Assembly: GCA_032164245.1 (NCBI GenBank)
Contig: JAVMKO010000021.1
Location: 14,762,285-14,826,284, forward strand
DNA length: 64,000 nucleotides
Source: Sternotherus odoratus
Taxonomy: Eukaryota > Chordata > Testudines > Kinosternidae
Reading direction: 5' to 3'
Notes under the pieces: model-generated
Told to the model about the DNA's origin: nothing
Databases searched by the model: none
Seen by the model: the letters and a program-made list of their open reading frames with translations, nothing else
Made by a program: the position numbers and the translations under genes
Shown: one piece after another, positions 10,884 through 22,157 of the stretch
How positions within the stretch are numbered: the stretch's first letter is position 1
How the letters are laid out: each line of letters starts with the position of its first letter

Positions 10884-11329
10884 ACGGGTGTCAATTAATT
10901 GCAGTTAACTCATGCGATTAACTCAAAAATTGTGATTAAGCACAGTTTTAATCACACTGTTAAACAGAACACCAATTGAAATTTATCAAAAAGTTTGGAT
11001 GGTTCTCTACATTTTCATATATATTGTATTCGATGTTGTAATTGAAATCAAAGTGTAAATTATTTTTATTACAAATATTTGCACTGTAAAAATGATAAAA
11101 AAAATAGTATTTCAGTTCACCTCATACAAGTACTGTAGTGCAATATCTGTCATGAAAGCGACAAATTTACATTTTTTTGTTATGTAACTGCACTCGAACA
11201 CAAAACAATGTAAAACTTCAAAGCCTACAAGTCCAGTAGTTCTACCTCTTGTTCAGCCAATCACCAAGATAAACAAGTTTATTTACATTTACAGGAGATA
11301 ATGTTGCCCTCATCTTATTTACAATGTGT

Positions 11330-11572
11330 CTAGAAAGTGAACAGGCATTTGCATAGCAAGTTTGTAGCCGGCACTGCAAAGTATTTACGTGCCAAATATG
11401 CTAAACATGCGTATGGCCCATCATGCTTCAGCCACCATTCCAGAGGACATGCTTCCATGCTGATGATGCTCATTAAAAAGAAAGCTTTAACTAAATTTGC
11501 AACTGAACTTCTTAGGGGAGAATTGTATGTCCCCTGCTCTATTTTACCCACATATTCTGCTACATGTTTCAT
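11330..11572 (-). pseudogene. hAT C-terminal dimerisation domain in the left arm, antisense
   Basis: On the minus strand this 80-residue frame contains CPLEWWLKHDGPYACLAYLA followed by RKYFAVPAT, the hallmark of the hAT dimerisation domain (LEWW...LA.KYL..PAT). It is the inverted counterpart of the plus-strand copy at 12223-12345. It therefore belongs to the foldback arm and is not a separate gene. It is cut off before the usual SERVFS-type ending. Confidence 0.75.
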
Positions 11573-11625
11573 GTTATAGCAATCTCAGATAATGATCCAG
11601 CACGTGCTGTTCCTTTTAAGAACAC

Positions 11626-11933
11626 AAGAAAGGCCATATTGGGTCAGACCAAAGGTCCATCTAGCCCAGTATCCTGTCTACTGACAGTGGCCAATGCCAG
11701 GTGCCCCGGAGTGAGTGAACCTAACAGGTAACGATCAAGTGATCTTTCTCCTGCCATCCATCACCCCCCTCTGGCAAACAAAGGCTAGGGACATCATTCC
11801 TTACCCAGCCTGGCTAATAGCTATTTATGGACTTAACCATGAATTTATCCAGTTCTCTTTTAAACCCTGTTATAGTCCTAGCCTTCACAGCCTCCTCAGG
11901 CAAGGAGTTCCACAGGTTGACTGTGCGCTGTGT
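11626..11933 (-). mobile_element. CR1 LINE 3' end nested in the hAT
   Basis: In reverse orientation this is the common turtle CR1 tail: gaaaggccatattgggtcag, ccaaaggtccatctagccca, then caaggagttccacaggttga. The hexamer gaacac flanks it (11620-11625, 11934-11939), and the hAT sequence resumes directly after. The CR1 is therefore younger than this hAT copy. Confidence 0.85.
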
Positions 11934-11948
11934 GAACACCTTCACTGC

Positions 11949-12420
11949 AAATTTGACAAAATACAAAGAAGATACCAATGTGAAATTTCTAAAGATAGCT
12001 ATAGAACTCGACCCAGGTTTTAAGAATATTAAGTGCATTCCAAAATCTAAGAGGGACGAGCTGTGGAACATGCTTTCAGACATTTAAAAACAGCAATACT
12101 CCAATGCAGAAACTATGGAATACAAACCACCAGAAAAGAAAATCTGCCTTGTGCTGGTGGATCTGACTCAAACAATGAAAATGAACATGCATTGGTACAT
12201 GCTGCTTTGGACTGTTATCGAGCAGAACTCATCATCAGCATGGACACATGTCCCCTGGAATGGTGGTTGAAGCATGAAGGGACATATGAATCTTTAGTGC
12301 ATCTGGCGTGTAAATATCTTGCGATGCCGGCTACAACAGTGCCATGAGAACTCACTTTCCGTCCAGGTGACACTGAAAACAAGAAGCTGGCAGCATCATC
12401 TCCTGCAAATGTGAACAATC
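11949..12420 (+). pseudogene. hAT transposase C-terminal half (frameshifted)
   Basis: After the CR1, the frame reads FLKIAIELDPGFKNIK, equivalent to the ALDPRFK motif of hAT transposases. It stops after LWNMLSDI at 12085-12087. A second frame (12063-12347) then carries CPLEWWLKHEGTYESLVHLA and CKYLAMPATTVP, the dimerisation domain. A frameshift between them and the missing catalytic N-terminal half make this non-functional. The equivalent region in the second copy (41693-42834) is also broken. Confidence 0.8.
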
Positions 12421-12825
12421 TTTTTTGTCTGAGTGATTGGCTGATTAAGAAATAGGACCGAGTGGATTTGTAGGCTCTAAAATTTTACCTTGTTTTATTT
12501 TTGAATGCAGGTTTTTTTTGTACATAATTCTACATTTGTAAGGTGAACTTTCATGATAAAGAGACTGCAGTACTTGTATTATGTGAACTGAAAAATACTA
12601 TTGATTTTTTTCTTCTACAGAGCAAATACTTGTAATTAAAAATAAATATAAAGTGAGCACTGTACACTTTGTATTCTGTGTTATAATTGAAATCAGTATA
12701 TTTGAAAATGTAGACATCAAAAATACTTAAATAAATGGTATTCTATTAACAGTGCAATTAATCATGATTACTTTTTTAATCACGCGATGAATAGAGATTA
12801 TTTTTTTAAATCGTTCGACAGCCCA

Positions 12826-13099
12826 CTTTATTCCTGACTTGAGACCTAGTCCTGGAAGTGTCTTGTTCAAAAATGCTGTTCTTGATTTAAAAGTAAATAC
12901 TAATATATTATAACTTGGAAAGTTCAGGATAAGACATTGGCAAAATATAGGCTTCCTGTGAGTCAGACATATTTGGTCCATAAAATTAAAATGCAAATCT
13001 CAGAAAGATCAAAAATGCTCTTCCATATAAGAATGAGAGGCAGTTATCTTTTCTTCAATGGCAATAAGGTCCTATAGTTCAGGTACTGCTGACAAATAG
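12826..13099. other. no feature seen
   Basis: Unique-looking sequence between the hAT and the LINE 3' UTR. Confidence 0.35.
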
Positions 13100-13405
13100 A
13101 ATCCATCATATTTGGGGTCAAGAAGGACTCTTTCCCCCCCCCCCCCCAAAGTCAGATTGGCAAATATCCTGGGGGCGTTTTCTGCCTTCCTCTGCAGCAT
13201 GGGTCACTTGTAGGTTTAAACTAGTGTAACTGGTTGGTTCTCTGTAACTTGAAGTCTTTAAACCACGATTTGAGGACTTCAGTAACTCAGCCAGGGGCTA
13301 GGGTTTTTTTAGAGGAGTGGGAGGGTAAGGTTCTGTGGCCTGCAATGTGCAGGAATCAGACTAGATGATCATGATAGTCCCGTCTAGCCTTAAAGTCTTG
13401 AGCAC
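13100..13405 (+). mobile_element. CR1-group LINE 3' UTR
   Basis: It shares long stretches with 25760-26035: gtcagattggca, gcagcatggg, cacttg.aggtttaaactag, gacttcagtaactcagcca, then an ending like tcagactagatgatcatgat and cttaaagtctt. The two copies define one 3' UTR family. The 25-kb copy is attached to CR1-like ORF2. A poly-C run at 13135-13147 interrupts it. Confidence 0.75.
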
Positions 13406-16021
13406 CATACAGTGGCTAATACAGATTATCCTTGTGTAAACACAATAGAAAACCAGACTAGAGAAACAGAATACTAGGGGAGAAATGAAAGGCCAATCTT
13501 ACACTCTAACTTTGCACAGGACTATGCAGGATTCTCACGCAGGAAGCATGGGGGCAAGCTTATGAGCTGGAGGGGAGCAGGGAGGTGAGAGGAGATCACC
13601 TTAAAACTTTAAACAATCTGTCACGAAAACCAAAGGGCTTCTTCCAGATTTCATGAGATGTGACTAGGACACTAGCCTAGGTTCAAAATTTGGAATTCAG
13701 AATCCAGTTTCATCAGGTTCTCTTACCTGCTAACTAAAGTAACATAACACAGCACCACACAGCTAAGAAGACCACATTTGATATCAGGTTCTAGGCTGAG
13801 TTATTATAGCCAGAGGGAGCCATTTATCAGCTTTGACATGCTAGTAGGCAAACAGCTTTATTGCTTAGTGAGATTAAGCCAGACTGTAGTAATTTGTAAC
13901 AAAGATAAGAAAATTGCAATGGTCTCTCAGAAATAAATCTGAATGCCAGAGTGGACAAAGGGGATTTAAAAAACCAGCTATTTCGGAAGCAATCAAATTT
14001 ATAAAATACACTGAGCACTTTGAAGAGCTGACTTCTGTTTCCCATTAGAAGTGTTACTGAAGAACCTGTAGATAATATATCAATTAACAAGAGCTCCTTA
14101 CAGACTTCAAATTACATTTTATCTAGAGACTTTAAGTGACAAGGTTGTTATCATTTAAAATCATATTGAGACCTGTAGTCTGCAATTGCACTATTACCTC
14201 CCTAATAACTACAGGGTACATATCACTAATCAAATGAAGAAGACTACACTGGTGCTAAATCAAAGGCCCCTGTTGAACCTTAGTAAAATCTCCTTTATTT
14301 AACCCACACTTCCAGCTCCCATACACAGAGGTGAGCAGTCAGACTGGGAACAAGACAAGACTATTTTGTTAAAATCCACTTCAGCACAACAGAAACTATA
14401 ACTATCAATATTCTCTGTGTAATTTATTTAAAATAGATTTATGTAGCTCACTTTCGAAAACCTACCAATCTGACTCACAGGTGTTTTATGGAACAAATGG
14501 AAACACAAAACATCAATGAAAAGTGAAGAAAACGTATAAACACAAAAGGAAAGAGAGAGAAAAGAAGTATAGAAGAAAGCTAGGGCAGCTGCTAGAAATC
14601 AAACTAGCAGTGTCATTTTTTAGTTGTGAATTACAGAATTTGCTACATTATAATCTCTCGGCTCTTTAAAAAAAATGTTCAGGTTGTGACACATTCTCAC
14701 AAAGGCCAGAATTTTAGAATTAGGGCTAGCATTCTCTAACAGTGCTAATAGACAAGCATTGAAACAAAAGAGAATGGTGGGGTTTAATAAAAAGTCAATC
14801 TTCTCTTTGAGGTTAATATTAAAGTTTAAAGTTTAATATTAATTGCATTTTTAAAATTAGAAAAGATATAGTAGCATTAATTGCTACCCATACAGTAATG
14901 GTTACAAAAGAAGTTTTCATTGATAAAGTCACAACAAGATCAGGAACATAAGACCCTACACAGCTGAGTTTGCGTCCAAATGAATGGTCGCAATTTATAT
15001 TTAAACCTGTTATAGGAACTTTTATTAACCCATAATATAGGATCGGTTTGTGGTCTTACTTTATATTTTCCATTTTATTTTCTGGGTTAAATGCAAATTT
15101 TCACACATTAAAGACAATATAGTTAATTCATGTCACATTAAGATATCTGTGACATACAACAGAGGCTGAGTTAACATTGTCTGAAAAATTTTAACTTTGG
15201 GAATTTCCTAATATTCATAAATGCAATCTCTTGTGTTTAAGAAATACACTTGAAAGTGCACCTAATACCGGTGAAAGGTGCCAGGACAGGGACAGATACA
15301 ACACAGGCAGAACCTGTGCAAACTTCCTCTATAAACTTTCCATTGCCGCATCCAAATATTTGGATTTATGAAACCGAGGAGGGAGGTTACGTGGCCATTA
15401 ATAAATTAACTCATCTATTTCTTATTTGTATAGCTATGTTTATTATTAATCATGTAGTGTATAAGACTTGGGAAATATCCCTTTAAAACAGTTAGTAAAT
15501 CCTGTAGTGCTGAAGTTCTGCTTCATCACAAGTACCGAATGAGCTTTGCAAAAGTTAGGAATTGCTCCCTCTTCAAACATAATTTTTGCTTTCTTATGTT
15601 TTAAGGTTCTGATGCCATCCTGAAAGACTTCAACTGACTTGTGCAAAAGTTGAGCTAATTTTTGTTTGGGTTGGAGGTGGGTTTTTTGTTTTGTTTTTTA
15701 AATCTATAGGCATTTCTTGCTTTGTCAGTCCAGTTGAATCACTCTCAGCCATTCCCGGCCTAATAAATAATGCATTACCACTCACTTTGCAACATTAAGT
15801 TTTAGCATATGATGTTTATTTACAGTTATGACACCTTCACTGTAAAAACATCCAGGAGAGAAAAAAATTCCCTTGTGTATCTTTTTAGTACTACTAAAGT
15901 TTACTGAAACTTCATGTCTTTAAGTAGTCTCTGCTAATCCTGCTGTGAAATTACAGGAACAGCAGGCCTGGTGTATCAAACTCCACTTTAAGTCTCATTC
16001 AAATGTTTAAGATTACCTTTT
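13406..16021. other. no feature seen
   Basis: About 2.6 kb of unique-looking AT-rich DNA. A 78-residue open frame at 15250-15486 resembles no family I know and lacks supporting context. Confidence 0.4.
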
Positions 16022-16155
16022 TTTCCCTTCTTTCTGTGTATATAAATCCCTCTTACTTCTGTTCCATTCTATGTATCCGATGAAGTGGGCTATAGCCCAT
16101 GGAAGCTTATGCTGAAATAAACTGGTTGGTCTCTAAGGTGCTACAAGTCTTCCTC
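16022..16155 (+). mobile_element. PLE terminal module
   Basis: It has the PLE 3' spacer (ctgtgtatataaatcc), the hammerhead-like core at 16077, and the tail ggtctctaaggtgctacaag. This is the second PLE tail subfamily (agtgggctatagcccat stem), also represented at 1251. The left boundary is approximate. Confidence 0.8.
16077..16115 (+). ncRNA. hammerhead-like motif, mutated
   Basis: It reads CCGAUGA, stem GUGGGC/GCCCAU, then GGAA in place of GAAA, then AGC-loop-GCU. The loss of the second A-core base predicts an inactive ribozyme. Confidence 0.5.
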
Positions 16156-16216
16156 ATCTTATTTAATCAAATGTTGTGTCTTTTGCTCTTACACAACAAA
16201 TGTATTATCAAGGAAC

Positions 16217-16238
16217 CACACACACACACACACACACA
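16217..16238. repeat. (CA)n microsatellite
   Basis: Eleven CA units without interruption. Confidence 0.9.
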
Positions 16239-16239
16239 G

Positions 16240-19200
16240 TGGGGGCCAAACTGTGTTTACTAACTATATACCACATGCAAGCCCAAGCTACATATATACA
16301 CTGCTCTTCTGGCAATGGTCTGGTTACTTCTGAAACAGATAGGAGGGCCACAAGATGGCTCACAAACTACTTCAAGGAATACTACTCAGTTCCCATACAT
16401 TCCCCAGGATATAATGTGGTATGTGTACATGGTACTCTACGTTTGGCAAAGTGTGCCAAACAATTTATAACAGCTCTCTATCCTGCTCTGAAATCAGAGC
16501 AGGTACAGAACAGTACAAACACATAGAATGACAGGGAGATATAACTGAAATGCTTCAAAAAATTTGATGTAAGAAAAGGAGGAAAAGACATAATAAGTGG
16601 TAGACTGTTCAAGGTGTGTGATGTGCTATGAAAGAAGTAATAAATGGATCCACAAGAAAAAGGAAGTGGTCAGGAGATGAGCATGGAGAGAGTAAATGGA
16701 ACGTCAGAGGTTGGAGGAGAGGGGCAGGTGAAGTGTTAGTAAGAGAATGCAATGTGACAACCAATAGGTTGAACTGTATGCAAAAGAAGAACTACCACAT
16801 CTGCCCAAACTGTTCTTTTTCTAACTTGCCCCTTTGTTTCTCCATGTAAAGTGTTTTGCATTAGATAATCAAAAGTGTTGCAATACTGCTATTTACAGAG
16901 CCCTTTTATCACTTTAACAGGACTGTGTCCAAATACTTATCATTTTACATTTTTTCTTTAAAAGGAGTAGAATGGTCACATGATACATAAGGGTTATTCA
17001 TATTTTATTCATTGTAATATATCTCTTTAAAAGGGCAAGAGCCACTTGGTTGTTTTATCATGTTCATTAACTAGCTTGATTTTGTCTTGTAGAAGTTACC
17101 CAACTCAATTAGCTAGGAAATTGGTTATGATCTTTTGATATTCTAGAGTTACCCATTGGAGGCCATACCCAGACTTACAGTTTGGACCATACAGAACTAT
17201 ATCATACTTTTTCTGAAAATTGGGTGCATACCCCATACCACATACACTGAAGCAGGAAGAGGAGGTATGGAGACCTTGATAAATGGACTAATTCTATTGT
17301 ACTACCCTGCCATGCAAGAGACCCAGGTTTGTCTTCTGGTCAGTGGCCTCCAATTCCAATACTGTGTAGCCAGCATATTCAGGTCACAGGGGTAATGGAA
17401 GTGACTCATGTCAAGTGAAACCCTTCAGCTAATTAAACTTGGGGCGGGTGTAGCACTTACTCCACACTGGACAGAACAATACAAGTCATGATACAGGGAC
17501 TTTTTATTTGAAGCTTTGAAAAAAAATGCTAAAGGCCAGCAGCAGAAAAAATGTGACAAAACAAAAGGTGACATTTGCATTGGGCCCTTTTGTGACATAG
17601 CTCATTAGCTACAAAAGCTACATCCTTCAGAAGTCATCGCATTCATTCTGATGGCTGGGCAGTAGTGATTTGTACTGCTCCTGCACCAGCTCACATGAGA
17701 GAGTCTATGGCTATGCATACTAAGACAGGAGAAAGGTTAATAACTAGCTAGTGGCTTCAGAAAGCAAATAGCATTTCTCACTATTTACTGGAAATAAACA
17801 TCAAAGCCCTTAGAAATGGTGACTTTTGGAATACATTCATCCAACTTTTACAGTACCAATACTACCTTAGGACAATCTTAAGAACCAGGCACAGTAGCAG
17901 GGGCTTCCCCACCCAGTCCTATTGCGAGTCCATCAAGAAGTCTTTTATTACTTTGCCTAGTAATAAAAAAAAAAGATTTTAAATGGAATACTGTGATCAA
18001 ACACCAGCATCCCCACCCAAGTAAATGTTGAACCAATAGCAGACAGAACACTCTGGCAAGAATATGCAAAGCAATTAAACTTTAGCTACTTTTAAAACAA
18101 ATTCTTTTAAATGCTAATGGCCATTGTTTTCTCACTTGATAAGTAAAATTGTGTTATGGGAGGTTAGATGATTGCAAAGATTTAATTGAACAGCTCAAAG
18201 AAAGGAAAATGTTTTTTAAAAAAGCTAAGATGGACCTCTTACCACATTCCTGCAGCAAAATGTCCTGTAACAATAGAGCCATGATTTGCTGAAATTAAAA
18301 TGCTATTATGGTGAAATTAGGGCTTCAATATTTTTAGCAGCTTTAATAGGCCTTGCATTTTAAGGGACATCTGATAATAGATAATTACATTTCATCTAAA
18401 AGAAACTGAGTTGTTTTCTTAAGGAAAATACTTTTCTTTCTTCCACAGAGGTTAAAGCATAGCCATCATTAGAAGCAGCAATAGCTTTAGGTGCCTACTT
18501 CAGCTTGGGGAATATATATTAGCATATAAATAGCCTTTGGTGGCTGCTTGATTCTAGCTATTTTACGTTTCAATGTGGCATCAGACTGCACTTAGCAAGA
18601 AATGTTCTAGGAGGGGAAAAGAGGTTTGTAATATGTCGCTTTTATAGAGAGAACAACTTTTAGCATAAATGATCGTCCACACCTATATTATTTTATTTTT
18701 TATTGTATCCTTTTAATGGTCTAATTACATGTTCAAAATAACAAATTGATACCATGCCATGGAAAAGGGCTTTAGTTTACACAGAAGCTCCTCCTCTGAA
18801 GTCACTGGAGTAAATCAAAGTAGTACATTTTAAATAAGATAAATACTGGTGTTTAATTTTTTATTTATTTATGAGATCTTGCCTGGAACAACTTTTTTTT
18901 TTAAAGGTGTATTGAGGGAAAACTGGAAGGTAGAGAGATATTATGACCCTTCCAACACTACTCTCAAGCAGTAAATTTCCTCCTGGGATTCAGGCAAGCA
19001 AAGAACGCCATGAGCATCCCATGTTCTCTGCTTCAGAGTGACCTTCAAGATTTACTGCTTTAAAATGTTAATTATCATGAGTGACATTTCTCATGCCACT
19101 AACTGGATCATAACAGCAGAGACACAGGGATAAACATTCTTTCTAAAAAGGCTTTCCCCACAGCCAAAGTGGGGTGACTGAAGATGGAGGAGATCCTCTA

Positions 19201-20651
19201 GGAGAGCCACAAGGACAGACATGCTTCAGTCGATGCATCTTATGAGGAAGGGGTGAAGGCCTGAGGTGAAACAGATCTGCCCAGCTGCACGTGAAGACTC
19301 ATTCTTTGAATCAGATCGTCAGCATTGAGTTTAACTATTCCAGGCTATGAACAGGTTAGTGGAATCTTCTTCTCTCTAATCTCATCATTCGGTATATGAG
19401 AACATAGAACAAGTTAACAGAACTAGTACTTACTCAGAAATATGGCTGCACCAAACTTAAACTGACATATACTGCTCCTTAGCAATCACCTCAAGTTGGG
19501 ATGCTGTTTATTTTTATTAGGAGGTGGACCATATTTAACAGTACTCATTGTAAAAAATGAAGAAAAAATTACCAAAGTTTCATTTTCTTTAATTTTCCTT
19601 AGCTCTTTGAAGAGTCATTAAAATAAAGTGTAAAAAACCAGCCAGGTAGCATCTCCAAAAAAATCACAAATTTCCTCAGATTAGATTATTAGTCTACCAA
19701 CTCATTTCACAGAAAAATGGATTCTTCAGCTCTCAGTTCTTGCATATTTCCATGGCACCGAGGAGTATGTGTGAAAACAGTAACCGGTGCATTGACATTC
19801 CCAGAAACAGAACCAGTGGCTGTGAAATATATCAGTGGTCCCTTCATTATTTCTGCAAAGATATATGGCTAGCCTTGTCCCTTTTCATCACCCAGAACAA
19901 ACAGGAATATCTAGGGAACTAAATCTGCCTCATTTGAAAAGGTATTTCCATGCCAAGAGGTATCAAGGAAATTGCTTGGGAACATCAGCTATGGCCAATT
20001 CTAGCTAGCTAATGATTGCTCTCTGACTAGCCTATACTTTGGAGTGCATCTTCAGTGCCACTTATAACACTGTTACCAAGAACCTGCTTGCCATTGTAAC
20101 TGTGGATTCAACTGTTCCTATGAGTGGCTATGTTACATCTAAAAGGGTGAGGGGTACTAGTTAGGCAATGCAGATTTGTGTTGCGATGGTCACAGAAGAA
20201 GTAATTTCTTCTCTTTAACTAATGGGTGTGGTCCATCTTTGCCAATAAAGGTAATCTAACTGCAAATACAACTGGGTGGAGGTGTGATCATTATTATTTA
20301 CAGATGTCCCCAAATGGAAACCTGAGATCTAGAATCCAAATCAAAGTTTGGATCAACTGTCTCTAGTGAACCAAATTCAAACAATGAATCTGAACATCCT
20401 GAGACTTAGGAAGGTTCTATATTGAATCCAGATTTCAAACCAGGAATGTTTTCATCTGAGATTTGGGTATGGTTCTTTACAGAGTGATAAAACTGACCTC
20501 CATATTCAGAGTTCTGGGTTTAGGTCCATCTTTCCTTTAGTGTTGCTCTACCTTTCTGTCCTTTCCTTGAATTCTTTCTTGTGTTTCAGTGGTTCAGCTA
20601 TCTTGTATGCTGACCATGGTACTGAATGCTAAAAAAGACAATCCACTGTTT
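16240..20651. other. unique DNA, no gene seen
   Basis: About 4.4 kb with almost no recognisable repeat, unusual for this window. 18130-18600 is AT-rich with homeobox-type ATTA cores and could be conserved regulatory DNA, but nothing here proves it. The short open frames do not look like exons. Confidence 0.35.
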
Positions 20652-21382
20652 GGGCATGTCTTCACTACCACTTTAATTCGACCTTAACGGCGTTAGGTTG
20701 AATTAAACGTGTACCTGTCTTCACATACATGCCCTTAAAGTCGATTTAAAGGGCCCTCAAAATCGAATTTGTAACTCCTGCCTGACGAGAGAAGTAAGGC
20801 TAAAATCGACTTCTCTATAAGTGAAGAGGCATCGGGGGGGGGGGGGTGGGAGCCGCGTGGGGCTGCTTGAGCGAGCGGGTCAGCTGCTTGGTCAATTTCA
20901 GGTGAAATTGACTAGGCAGCTGACCCGCCGGCTCCCCCCCCCCCTCGGGCGGGCGGGAGGGGGTCCGGCGGGGGGGACTGTTCAGGTGGGGGGGGGCACG
21001 GGGCTGCTTGAGCAAGCGGGTCAGCTGCTTGGTCAATTTCAGGTGAAATTGACTAGGCAGCTGACCCGCTGGCTCAAGCAACCCCGTGCCGGCTCCCCCC
21101 CCCCTCGGGCGGGGGGGGGGGGTCCGGCAGGGGGGCTGTTCAGGTGGGCGGGGGGGTCCACGGGGCTGCTTGGGGGGGGGGTCTGGCACGCATTGCACTG
21201 TGGGCTACCTACCCAAAGTGCAATGCGGGCTATGTCGACCCCTGCAGAAGTTCTAGGACAGACAGTGTCGACCACTGTCGACCTGTTGTCCTTGTGGGGA
21301 CACACTGATTTGATTTTCTAAAATCGAATTTAGAAAATCGAATTAAGGGAAATCGACCTAGTCCTGTAGTGAAGACATACCC
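20652..21382. mobile_element. foldback MITE with G-run blocks and duplicated hairpin (731 bp)
   Basis: The ends are inverted repeats (gggcatgtcttcactac and its complement with one mismatch). Inside, a module of a ~24-bp-arm hairpin (gtcagctgcttggtcaattt and its complement) plus a G/C-run spacer occurs twice, at about 20861 and 21002 (period 141). A third partial start is at 21164. Another hairpin lies at 21189-21227 around cattgcact and agtgcaatg. TIRs resemble the 38399 MITE. There is no transposase. The long frames across it are by-products of GC-rich repeats. Confidence 0.8.
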
Positions 21383-21550
21383 TTAGCCCAGGCAGAAGTC
21401 AATTGCTCAGCAATTTCTTCAGGCAATTAATGTTTCTATTACTAAGCAGGTCAAGTTACTTATGGGTATTTTGGTGGTGTCTGATTTCCTGAATTATTTG
21501 GGTGTTTTCAATCCTGATCCATCTCTAGTGTCACAACTGTGCCTATAGAT

Positions 21551-22157
21551 CAGGGGTGAACAAACCATGGTTCGTGGGCCACATCCGGCCCGCGGGATCA
21601 TCCTATCCAGCCCCATAGCTCCCGGCCAGGGAGGCTACCCCCGGCCCCTCCCCTGCCTTCCTCCTCTGGAGCCACACAAGCCGCGTTCTGGGGGGTGGGG
21701 CTGAGCGCTCCTGTGGGGCAGTGTGTCTGGCTCTGCATGGGGGAATTGGATAGGCGTGGGAGTCCCATGGGTCTGTCAGAGGAAGGGGGGTGGATAGAGG
21801 TTGGGACAGCCAGGGGACAGGGAGCAGGGGAAGTTGGGTAGGGGGTGGGGTTCTGGGGGGCAGTTAGGCTGGGGGGTCTTGGGAGGGGGTGGTCAGGGGA
21901 CATGGGGGCTTAGATAGAGGGTGGGGTCCTGGGGGGATGATTAGGGGCAGGGGATATCTGGAGGGGGCAGTCAGGGGACAAGGAGATGGTGGGGTTGGAT
22001 GGGTCAGAGATTCTGAGGGGGGCAGTTGGAGGTGGGAGGCGGTTAGATAAGGGGCAGGGCCAGGCTGCTTGGGGAGGCACAGCCTTCCCTACCCATCCCT
22101 CCATACAATTTTGCAACCCCGATGTGGCCCTTGGGCCAAAACATTTGCCCACCCCTG
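21551..22157. mobile_element. non-autonomous hAT element (607 bp)
   Basis: The TIRs are caggggtgaacaaac and its relative at the right end (tttgcccacccctg). The 8-bp flanks are ctatagat (21543-21550) and ctatagct (22158-22165), 7 of 8 identical. The ends match the elements at 29752 and 62824. The middle is a degenerate G-rich repeat block (ggggtgggg, gtcaggggac). Confidence 0.9.

Larger units (their letters stand above)
10884..12825. mobile_element. foldback hAT transposon remnant with long inverted arms
   Basis: The terminal zones (from tgtcaattaattgcagttaac to the final gttcgacagccca) are inverted copies of each other. The similarity extends about 550 bp inward: 11340-11470 is an inverted copy of 12230-12345, and both encode the hAT C-terminal motif CPLEWWLKH. 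The middle holds transposase sequence on the plus strand, with a nested CR1. Repeats of taatcatgattac and ttaatcacgcgat near the 3' end look like subterminal transposase sites. No clear 8-bp target duplication is visible, so exact ends are approximate. Confidence 0.8.

Noticed and set aside
15250..15486. 78-residue frame with a hydrophobic C-terminus resembling a membrane segment
   Set aside because: No similarity that I recognise. AT-rich DNA gives such hydrophobic tails by chance.
20815..21321. Long proline-, glycine- and arginine-rich open frames on both strands
   Set aside because: They fall wholly inside a G/C-run foldback MITE. Their length comes from the lack of stop codons in GC-rich repeats.
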